Assembly (NCBI GenBank): GCA_903938815.1
Contig: CAJAES010000034.1
Coordinates: forward strand, 1 to 64,000
Direction: 5' to 3'
DNA: 64,000 nucleotides
Origin: an uncultured beta proteobacterium
Lineage (GTDB): Bacteria > Pseudomonadota > Gammaproteobacteria > Burkholderiales > Burkholderiaceae_C
The notes beneath the pieces are model-generated. The model saw nothing but the letters and a program-made list of their open reading frames with translations, was not told where the DNA came from and searched no databases. Each line of letters opens with the position of its first letter. The stretch's first letter is position 1. Made by a program: the position numbers and the translations under genes. This document shows, piece after piece, positions 1 to 7,883 of the stretch.

Positions 1-288
1 CTTCTCGGCCGTCCGGCGGGGCTCCAGGAACTCGGGGAAATAGCTGCCCTGACGCAGCTTGGGGATCTTGAGCTCGACGCTGCCGGCGCGGGTCTCCCAG
101 GTGCGCTCGCGGTAGCCGTTGCGGCTGTTGGTCCGCTCGGCACTCTTCTCGTCGTAGCCCGCGCCGCAGCGCCCCTGCACGTCGATCTCCATGAGGCGCT
201 GGGCCATGAACTGCACCATCTGCCGCAGCACATCGACATCCGCACCCTTCTCGGCGAGCTCCGCCAGTGCGATAGTTGAGGTGGTCAT
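1..288 (-). mobile_element. IS256-family transposase, N-terminal part (truncated by the window edge)
   Basis: Reverse-strand reading from the ATG at 288 gives MTTSTIALAELAEKGADVDVLRQMVQFMAQRLMEIDVQGRCGAGYDEKSAERTNSRNGYRERTWETRAGSVELKIPKLRQGSYFPEFLEPRRTAEK, a typical IS256/mutator transposase N-terminus. The IS end is probably near 380-407 (cttacaccacttcctgggacatcacc). Confidence 0.85.
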
Positions 289-592
289 CGTGATTCTCCT
301 GACAAGGTTGGTGGGTCGCACCTCAACCATATCCGGGTCAACCACGGTGGCCACCCCTCTCAGGGCTCCACCCTCACAGACTTACACCACTTCCTGGGAC
401 ATCACCCTGACGAGGCGCCCAACCCGCCAGTACGTGTTCAAAGCGCGGGCAAGCATGTCGCGCCATTGCGCCTTATCTGGCCTTCTCTGGGTTACGTACG
501 AGGAAGCGTGTTCAGACTTGATAATCACGGGATCTCAACACCCTGAAGACATCGCGACGGGCGAGGGTTTCGTTCCGGTATCAAGAACAAGC

Positions 593-2584
593 ATGAGCAC
601 CAGCCACGATCTGTCCAACTTCATCTGGTCCATTGCTGACCTGCTGCGTGGACCGTACCGACCACCACAGTACGAGCGCGTAATGCTGCCGCTGGTGGTC
701 TTGCGCCGCTTTGACTGCGTGCTCAAACCCACCAAGCAGACCGTACTGGAGCGGTTCGCCAAGGTCGGAGACAAGCATCACGGAGAAGCACTGGATGGCA
801 TCCTCAACCAGGTCTCGGGTCAGCGATTTCACAACCACTCGCCATTGACCTTCGAGCGCTTGTTGGGTGACCCGGACAACGTTCACCTGCATTTGCAAAG
901 CTACATCAACGGCTTCTCAGAGAACGTTCAGCGCATCTTTGACTACTTCGCCTTCGGCGACGAGATCAAGCGCCTGCACGACCACAACATCCTGTTCCTG
1001 GTGGTGCGGAAGTTCTGCGAGGTGGATCTGCACCCCGACTCGGTGGACAACATCGAAATGGGCCTGTTGTTTGAAGACCTGATCCGCCGCTTCAACGAGC
1101 AGGCCAATGAAACGGCCGGCGACCACTTCACGCCGCGCGAGGTCATCCAGCTGATGGTGAACCTGCTGTTCATGCACGACGACGAGCTGCTGACCAAGCC
1201 CAAGACCGTGCGCACCATCCTCGATCCCACATGCGGCACCGGTGGCATGTTGTCGGAAGCGCGCAACTACCTTCGCAAGCATCAGCTTGGCGCGCAGCTC
1301 TACGTGCACGGCCAAGATTTCAACAAACGCTCGTACGCCGTGGCTGCATCTGACCTGTTGATGCGCAGCGACCCCAAGGACTCGGAAACCTCCGACATCA
1401 AGTTCGGCGACACCTTGGTGGACGACCAGTTTTTCGGCAAACGCTTCGACTATTTTCTGGCTAACCCGCCTTTCGGTGTGGACTGGAAGCGCCAGCAAAA
1501 AGAGGTGGTGCGCGAACACGAAAAGCTGGGCTTTGACGGCCGCTTTGGCGCTGGCACGCCGCGTGTGAACGACGGCGCGCTGCTCTTCTTGCAGCACATG
1601 CTGAGCAAGATGGAACCGGTGGATGCCAAGGCTGGCAAAGATGGCTCGCGTCTGGCCATTGTCTTCAACGGCTCCCCGCTGTTCACTGGTGGTGCCGGCT
1701 CGGGCGAAAGCGACATCCGCAAATGGGTGATCGAGAACGACTGGCTTGAAGCCATCGTCGCCATGCCCGAGCAGATGTTCTACAACACCGGCATTGGCAC
1801 CTACATCTGGGTGGTCAGCAACCGCAAGGAGGCGCGCCGCAAAGGCAAGATCCAGCTGGTGGACGCGCGCGAGCGCTGGCAGCCCCTGCGCCGCAGCTTG
1901 GGCGACAAGCGCCGCGAGTTCTCAGGCAAGCACATTGAAGACATCGTGCGCGAGTACGGCACGCTGCAGGCCAGTGGCACCTGCAAAGTCTTCGACAACG
2001 AGGATTTCGGCTACCGCCGCCTCACCATCGAGCGCCCGCTGCGCCTGCGCTTCCAGATCACCCTGCCCGGCAAAGAGCGTTTCCTCGACGCCTGCCCCAG
2101 CCTGCTGGACGACCTGCAAGCCATTGACGCCGCCATAGGCCGCGGAGCCTCGCTCGACTGGAACCACATCTGGGCCCGTGCACAAGCCGTGCTGGGCGAG
2201 TTGGGCAGCAAATGGCGCGCCCTCCAGGCCAAGGCCTTCCGCGACGCGTTCACCGAGATCGACCCCGCGGCCCAGCCCGTCATCCTCAAGCAAACCGGCA
2301 AGCTCATCGAGCACGAGCCCAACGCCGCCCTGCGTGACTTTGAGAACGTGCCCCTGAAGGTGGACGTGGCCGAGTACTTCATGCGTGAGGTGCAGCCCCA
2401 TGTGCCCGACGGCTGGGTGGACCGCGACAAGACCAAGGTGGGCTATGAAATCAATTTCAACCGCCACTTCTACAAGTTCATCCCCCCGCGCCCGCTGGCC
2501 GAGATTGACGCCGACCTGAAGAAGGCGGAGGCCGATATCCTGCGGCTGCTCAGCGAGGTGACCGCCGAGGCACGGGGCCAATGA
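593..2584 (+). CDS. hsdM: Type I restriction-modification system, DNA methyltransferase subunit M
   Basis: SAM motif DPTCGTGGM, catalytic NPPF, FTPREVIQLM. The track ORF starts at 191, but homologous protein begins at ATG 593 (MSTSHDLSNFIWSIADLLRG). Confidence 0.93.
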   Translation: MSTSHDLSNFIWSIADLLRGPYRPPQYERVMLPLVVLRRFDCVLKPTKQTVLERFAKVGDKHHGEALDGILNQVSGQRFHNHSPLTFERLLGDPDNVHLHLQSYINGFSENVQRIFDYFAFGDEIKRLHDHNILFLVVRKFCEVDLHPDSVDNIEMGLLFEDLIRRFNEQANETAGDHFTPREVIQLMVNLLFMHDDELLTKPKTVRTILDPTCGTGGMLSEARNYLRKHQLGAQLYVHGQDFNKRSYAVAASDLLMRSDPKDSETSDIKFGDTLVDDQFFGKRFDYFLANPPFGVDWKRQQKEVVREHEKLGFDGRFGAGTPRVNDGALLFLQHMLSKMEPVDAKAGKDGSRLAIVFNGSPLFTGGAGSGESDIRKWVIENDWLEAIVAMPEQMFYNTGIGTYIWVVSNRKEARRKGKIQLVDARERWQPLRRSLGDKRREFSGKHIEDIVREYGTLQASGTCKVFDNEDFGYRRLTIERPLRLRFQITLPGKERFLDACPSLLDDLQAIDAAIGRGASLDWNHIWARAQAVLGELGSKWRALQAKAFRDAFTEIDPAAQPVILKQTGKLIEHEPNAALRDFENVPLKVDVAEYFMREVQPHVPDGWVDRDKTKVGYEINFNRHFYKFIPPRPLAEIDADLKKAEADILRLLSEVTAEARGQ

Positions 2585-4512
2585 CGGCTCTGGAGCTGCT
2601 GCAAAGCCTGAACCTGCTCGACGAAACCGAGCGCATCGAGGCCAAGCGTGCCAGCGAAGCCGGCAGGTCGCTGCTTGAAACGGTGTGCGCCTTCGCCAAC
2701 GAGCCCGGCCTGGGTGGCGGCTGGTTGCTGCTGGGCGTGGTGCGAGAAGAGTTGGCGCTGTTCCCCAGCTACCAAGTGGAGGGCGTGCCCAAGCCCGACA
2801 AGTTATGCTCCGACTTGGCCACCCAATGCCGTGAGGTGTTCAACCTGCCCGTGCGCATCGAACTGAGCACCGAGCAGGTGGACGGCCAAGCCGTGGTAGT
2901 GGCCTATGTGCCCGAGGCCCAGCCCCAAGACAAACCCGTCTTCTTTAAGGCCCAGGGCCTGCCCAAGGGAGCGCTGCGCCGCGTGGGCAGTGTGGATCAG
3001 CACTGCACCGACGACGACCTGGCCGTGTTCTACCAAGGCCGCCAGCGCGAGAGCTTTGACGCCAGCCTGGTGCCCGACGCCACGCTGGACGACATCGCCC
3101 CGGAGGCCCTGGCCGACTACCGCCAGGCCCGCGCCGAGGCCAACCCCGACGCCGAAGAACTGCGCTGGAGCGATACCGAGCTGCTGCGCTCACTCGGCTG
3201 CACTAGCCAAGATGCCAATGGCGCCTGGCGCCCCACCGTGGCCGGCCTGATGTTGTTTGGCAAGCCCCAGGCCCTGCGCCGCTGCTTCCCCATGACCCGG
3301 GTGGACTACATCCGCGTGCCCGGACGCGAATGGGTGCCCGACCCCGACCACCGCTTTGACACCATCGAACTGCGCGACCCGCTGTTCCGCCTCATCCGCC
3401 GCGCCCAGGCCGCCGTGCTGGACGACCTGCCCAAAGGCTTTGCTCTGAAAGAAGGCGACCTGCAGCGCCAGGACAAACCCGTCATCCCCCAGCGCGTGAT
3501 CCGCGAGGCGCTGGTGAACGCGCTGATGCACCGCAGCTACCGCAGCCACAGCCCGGTGCAAATCATCCGCTACGCCAATCGGCTGGAGATACGCAACCCC
3601 GGCTTCTCGCTCAAATCGCCCGAGCATCTGGGCGAGCCCGGCAGCGAGCCGCGCAACCCGCGCATCGCCGCCGTTCTGCACGAAACCCGCTTTGCCGAAA
3701 CCAAGGGCAGTGGCATCCGCGTGATGCGTGAAACCATGGAACAAGCCGGCTTGACGCCGCCGCTGTTCGAGTCTGACCGTGGCAACGACCAGTTTGTGGC
3801 TCGCTACTTCTTCCACCACTTCCTGGGCGCCGACGACGTGGCCTGGCTGGGCCGGTTCAAGGATGCCCAGCTCAGCCCCGATGAGGCCAAGGCCTTGATC
3901 GTGGTGCGCGAGGCCGGCGCCATCGACAACGCGGCCTACCGCGCCCTGAGCAAGGTGGACACCCTGGCCGCCAGCGTTGCCCTCCGCCGCCTGCGCGACG
4001 CCGGCCTGCTGGTGCAAAAGGGCCGGGGCTCGGCCACCTACTACGTGCCTGCTGAGCGACTGGGGCTTGGCGATGGGCAGCCCCCGAAGGGGTCCGAAAG
4101 CAACCTGTCTGGTAACCCCCGTGGCTTGCTGTCTGGTAACCCCCGGGGCTTATCTAGCAACTCTTCCGCCTTATCTAGCAACCCCGACGGCCTATCTAGC
4201 AACCCCCAGGCCGCGGAGCAAGACATGGCCCGTGCCACGCTGTTGGACGCACTGCCGGGCTCGCTGGCCGCCCGCTTGGGCGCCATTGGCCAGCGCCACC
4301 CGCCGCAGGAGATCCAGGAACTGGTAGTGGCGCTGTGCGCCCTGCGCGACTGGCCGGTGAACGAACTGGCCCTGGTGCTGCGCCGCAACCCTGAAGTGGT
4401 GCGGCAAAACTACCTGCGCCCGTTGATGCGCAACGGCCGGCTGGTGATGTCCCGGCCCGAGGAGCCGAATGATCCGCAACAGGCGTATCGGGCGGCGGAG
4501 GGGGGGCGATGA
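2581..4512 (+). CDS. AlbA_2 (Schlafen-like AAA_4) / RecG-C-like ATP-binding protein (COG2865-like) embedded in the Type I operon
   Basis: N-term ETERIEAKRASEAGRSLLETVCAFANEPGLGGGWLLLGV; C-terminal HATPase-like 'REALVNALMHRSYRSHSPVQIIRYANRLEIRNPGF'. 4-bp ATGA overlap with hsdM. Confidence 0.8.
   Translation: MTALELLQSLNLLDETERIEAKRASEAGRSLLETVCAFANEPGLGGGWLLLGVVREELALFPSYQVEGVPKPDKLCSDLATQCREVFNLPVRIELSTEQVDGQAVVVAYVPEAQPQDKPVFFKAQGLPKGALRRVGSVDQHCTDDDLAVFYQGRQRESFDASLVPDATLDDIAPEALADYRQARAEANPDAEELRWSDTELLRSLGCTSQDANGAWRPTVAGLMLFGKPQALRRCFPMTRVDYIRVPGREWVPDPDHRFDTIELRDPLFRLIRRAQAAVLDDLPKGFALKEGDLQRQDKPVIPQRVIREALVNALMHRSYRSHSPVQIIRYANRLEIRNPGFSLKSPEHLGEPGSEPRNPRIAAVLHETRFAETKGSGIRVMRETMEQAGLTPPLFESDRGNDQFVARYFFHHFLGADDVAWLGRFKDAQLSPDEAKALIVVREAGAIDNAAYRALSKVDTLAASVALRRLRDAGLLVQKGRGSATYYVPAERLGLGDGQPPKGSESNLSGNPRGLLSGNPRGLSSNSSALSSNPDGLSSNPQAAEQDMARATLLDALPGSLAARLGAIGQRHPPQEIQELVVALCALRDWPVNELALVLRRNPEVVRQNYLRPLMRNGRLVMSRPEEPNDPQQAYRAAEGGR
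4102..4211 (+). repeat. In-frame tandem repeats (2 x 24 nt + 3 x 21 nt) encoding LSxNPxG linker units
   Basis: ctgtctggtaacccccgtggc / ctgtctggtaacccccggggc / ttatctagcaactcttccgcc / ttatctagcaaccccgacggc / ctatctagcaacccccaggcc; peptide LSGNPRGLLSGNPRGLSSNSSALSSNPDGLSSNPQA. Confidence 0.85.
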
Positions 4513-5747
4513 GCGCATCATGGCCGAAGGTGCCGCTGAAGTACCTAGTGAGCAAGATCGGAAGCGGGAAGACACCGAAAGGCGGCGCCGAGGTTTACAC
4601 CGCGTCGGGCGTGATGCTCTTGCGCAGCCAGAACGTTCACTTCGAAGGCTTGCGTCTAGACGACGTGGTGCACATCGACGAGACCATGGACGAAGACATG
4701 GCGTCCACCCGGGTGCGACCCAATGACGTTTTGCTGAACATCACCGGTGCATCCATTGGGCGTTGCACCGTGGTGCCGAGTGTGTTTGAAGCGGCGAACG
4801 TTAACCAGCACGTGTGCATCATCCGGCCCAAGGCGAGACGTCTCTTGCCCGCATTTCTGAATCTGGTTCTTCAGTCACCCAAGATCCAAAGCGAAATTCG
4901 ATTCGGCGAAAACGGATCATCTCGGGAAGGCTTGAACTTTGAACAAGTCGGGGCCTTTGAGATCCCGCTGCCGCCCATGCCGGAGCAAGTCACCTGTGTA
5001 GAACTAGCCCAAGCGTCGGTGAAGCGAGTTGAATGGCTGATCGGAGCAAAGCAGGACTTGTTGACACTGTTGGCCGAAAAGCGCCGTGCCCTCATCGCCA
5101 ATGCCGTCATACGCGGGCTGAACCCGATTGTGCCGATGCGCGATTCGGGTATCGAGTGGCTGTGCAAGGTGCCTGCACATTGGCAAACCGAGTGCACCCG
5201 CTGGTTGCTCAAAGAAATCGACGACCGCTCTGAAGACGGTTCAGAGGAACTGCTCACGGTATCGCATCTCACCGGCGTCACTACCCGGGCCGAGAAGGAC
5301 GTGAACATGTTCTTGGCCGAGAGCAATGAAGGCTACAAGCGTTGCCGTGCTGGTGACCTAGTCATCAACACCCTGTGGGCATGGATGGGCGCCATGGGCG
5401 TTGCACGGCAAGACGGTATTGTCAGCCCCGCCTACAACGTCTACCGCCCTATTCAAGCTTTTGACCCCGATTACCTTGACCATTTAGTTCGCACGCCAAT
5501 GTTCGTCACCGAGATCACGCGTTATTCGAAGGGCGTGTGGTCGTCGCGAATGCGTCTATACCCGGAGGGCCTGTATGAAGCCTCAATGCCGGTGCCACCG
5601 CTTCATGAGCAGGTAGAGATAGTCAAGATCATTGCCGATGAAGTCCAGCGTATGGATGCTTTGAGTGACGCCACCAAGGCCACGATCACTTTGCTTGAGG
5701 AGCGTCGAACTGCCTTGATTGCGCAAGCTGTGGCAGGCCAAGACTGA
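4509..5747 (+). CDS. hsdS: Type I restriction-modification specificity subunit S
   Basis: Two TRD-like halves each followed by PPLxEQ / PPMPEQ conserved regions (IPLPPMPEQ, MPVPPLHEQ) and LLEERRTALIAQAV; ATGA overlap with the previous CDS. Confidence 0.9.
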   Translation: MSASWPKVPLKYLVSKIGSGKTPKGGAEVYTASGVMLLRSQNVHFEGLRLDDVVHIDETMDEDMASTRVRPNDVLLNITGASIGRCTVVPSVFEAANVNQHVCIIRPKARRLLPAFLNLVLQSPKIQSEIRFGENGSSREGLNFEQVGAFEIPLPPMPEQVTCVELAQASVKRVEWLIGAKQDLLTLLAEKRRALIANAVIRGLNPIVPMRDSGIEWLCKVPAHWQTECTRWLLKEIDDRSEDGSEELLTVSHLTGVTTRAEKDVNMFLAESNEGYKRCRAGDLVINTLWAWMGAMGVARQDGIVSPAYNVYRPIQAFDPDYLDHLVRTPMFVTEITRYSKGVWSSRMRLYPEGLYEASMPVPPLHEQVEIVKIIADEVQRMDALSDATKATITLLEERRTALIAQAVAGQD

Positions 5748-5764
5748 CGACAAAGGGACTTGGG

Positions 5765-7177
5765 ATGCAAATACGCTCAGTGACGATAAACAGCTTTAGG
5801 GGGCTCGGGCAGACGAACCTGCGGCTGCAACCGGGATTCAATCTTCTAGTGGGCATCAACGGGGCTGGCAAAACCTCTTTGCTTGAAGCGATGCGTATCT
5901 TGCTTGCCAAGGCTGTTCAAGAAACAACACCCGCAAGCGCGTTCAAGGACGTCGCAATATCGGCCAGCGACATCACTGTCGGACGAGATTTCACGGTCGT
6001 TGAAATGGAGTTTTTACTCCATGAGACAACCTTCCAGATCACCATGTCCGAGCAACGCGAACAACTTCGCGATGCAATTTTCGGCGGGCTGAAAGACATC
6101 CGCGATGTTGAGGAACTTCCTAGGCTTCGTCGCGAAGATCGGCCCGCTCAAGGCGATGTTCGGTTGGAGGGCACTCTTCGAGGGCAAACCAGTGAGCGTC
6201 CTGAAATCGGAGTACGAATATCCCCGGCGCCTGATAAGCAGTTGAAGACTAAGCGGCCGCTGCCCTTGGTCTTGTTTCTGTCTGTTCGGCGAGCCATTGC
6301 AACCCATCGTGCCCCGAAGGCAGCGCCCAAGGTGCCTGCCTATGAAGCTGCGTTCGACGCCGAACGAGGGCTGAGCATTGCCGGGTTGGCCGAGTGGTGG
6401 CGAACACGTGAGGCACTGGTGGCTGATGCAAGAGCGCAAGGTGACAAGTCTGATCGGTATAACCGCCAACTGGCGGCGGTGCGAGAAGCGCTGACAACTC
6501 TCTTGCCAGAAGTTCAAGAATGGCGCGTGGCCGGAAGAGACATGCGAGTTACTCGCAAAGTGATGGTCACGAAGATCAATTCAAGCGGGGAAGAAGAGCT
6601 TGCCGAAGAGGCCAGAGACATCCCTGTTGGCTGGCTGTCCGATGGGGAACGGAGCCTTGCCGCTATTGGCGCGGACATTGCCATTCGACTTGCGACGCTC
6701 AACGAGGGATCTCAGAACCCCGTGAAAGACGGAGCAGGCGTGGTCTTGCTTGACGAAATCGATTTGCACTTGCACCCGCAGTGGCAGCGACGTATTGCTG
6801 CGGACTTGCCTGCAGCTTTTCCTCGAGTGCAGTTCATCGCAACTAGCCATTCACCACAGGTCATAGGCGAAACGCCCGCTGGCCGCGCCATCTTGCTTCA
6901 CGAGGGCGGGCGAACGGAAGTGTTGGATGAATCACTGGGGCGTGACAGTGGCTGGATTCTTCGTCATGTAATGGACACGCCAGAGAGAAATGCAAAGTTG
7001 CAGGCTGGTCTTGATGAAATCGACCAGTTGATGGAAGGCGGTGAACTCGATAAGGCAAGGAGCACGGTGACGGCTCTGCGTGCACAGTTTGGTGACGACA
7101 AGGAACTGATCGGCGCCAATGCAGCGATCGATCGATGGGAGGTACTGGGCGATGAAACGGATTCAGAAGGGGCGTGA
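5765..7177 (+). CDS. PtuA-like / OLD-ABC-type AAA ATPase (Septu / retron-ATPase-like)
   Basis: Walker A FNLLVGINGAGKTSLLEAM; Walker B GVVLLDEIDLHLHPQWQRRI; D/H loop FIATSHSPQVI. Directly followed by an HNH gene. Confidence 0.8.
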   Translation: MQIRSVTINSFRGLGQTNLRLQPGFNLLVGINGAGKTSLLEAMRILLAKAVQETTPASAFKDVAISASDITVGRDFTVVEMEFLLHETTFQITMSEQREQLRDAIFGGLKDIRDVEELPRLRREDRPAQGDVRLEGTLRGQTSERPEIGVRISPAPDKQLKTKRPLPLVLFLSVRRAIATHRAPKAAPKVPAYEAAFDAERGLSIAGLAEWWRTREALVADARAQGDKSDRYNRQLAAVREALTTLLPEVQEWRVAGRDMRVTRKVMVTKINSSGEEELAEEARDIPVGWLSDGERSLAAIGADIAIRLATLNEGSQNPVKDGAGVVLLDEIDLHLHPQWQRRIAADLPAAFPRVQFIATSHSPQVIGETPAGRAILLHEGGRTEVLDESLGRDSGWILRHVMDTPERNAKLQAGLDEIDQLMEGGELDKARSTVTALRAQFGDDKELIGANAAIDRWEVLGDETDSEGA

Positions 7178-7883
7178 ATGCCCGGAGCTTGAAGGGTGGC
7201 GGGCTCGCAACGCCGCCGCGCCACAGAATTTGGTCTACGGCGGAGGAGGGTTTCCGAACCCAGAGGTATTGGCTGCGCTTCTCAGAGAGCAAGGCTATCT
7301 GTGTGGATACACGCTCAAGCTTATCGATGAAACCTCTGCACACATCGAGCACGTGAAGCCCCAAACACTGTGTCGAAGAGAGGACGACGCGCTCGAGGCT
7401 GCTCAGCAAGTTCGTGAACGCTTTGATGTCGCTTGGGGGAACATGGTGGCCTGCTTTCCTGCCCCAGGCGCGCCGCGACCCGAATATGGCGCCGTCAAGA
7501 AGGACGATTGGTGGCCCAAGAATGGCCTTGACGGATTTGTATCTCCGTTGGTTGATGGATGCGAAGCGCGATTTCGATTTGAATTGAACGGTGAAATCAA
7601 GGTCGCTGACGATGCAGATGTAGCCGCAAGAGAAACGATCGAAAAAATTAGGCTCAACGACGAACGACTGCAGGAACTTCGCCGCCGTGCATTCATTGAG
7701 ATGGGGCTTCATCCAAAGTCAGAACGGCCACTCTCGTCACCTGCCAAGATCAATCAGCTCCTAGCGGCTTGGCGACACCGCGACAAAAACCGGAAATTCA
7801 AAGAATTCTGTGTCCCGCTTCGAGAAGTTGCCCTGCGACGCTTGGCGATGCTTCAAGGTCGGATGGCCAGGGTAGTCGAATGA
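7152..7883 (+). CDS. PtuB-like / retron-associated HNH endonuclease (TIGR02646-like)
   Basis: MKRIQKGRECPELEGWR...GYLCGYTLKLIDETSAHIEHVKPQ...NMVACFP...YGAVKKDDWW; start overlaps the ATPase gene by 26 bp. Confidence 0.75.
   Translation: MKRIQKGRECPELEGWRARNAAAPQNLVYGGGGFPNPEVLAALLREQGYLCGYTLKLIDETSAHIEHVKPQTLCRREDDALEAAQQVRERFDVAWGNMVACFPAPGAPRPEYGAVKKDDWWPKNGLDGFVSPLVDGCEARFRFELNGEIKVADDADVAARETIEKIRLNDERLQELRRRAFIEMGLHPKSERPLSSPAKINQLLAAWRHRDKNRKFKEFCVPLREVALRRLAMLQGRMARVVE

Noticed and set aside
191-592. N-terminal 134-residue extension of the hsdM ORF (track ORF starts at 191)
   Set aside because: It reads antisense through the IS256 transposase start and IS end; the HsdM-like sequence begins at 593.
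5765-7883. Full retron defence system (ATPase + HNH + RT + ncRNA)
   Set aside because: No reverse transcriptase ORF nearby; only the ATPase-HNH pair is supported, so a Septu-like call is preferred.
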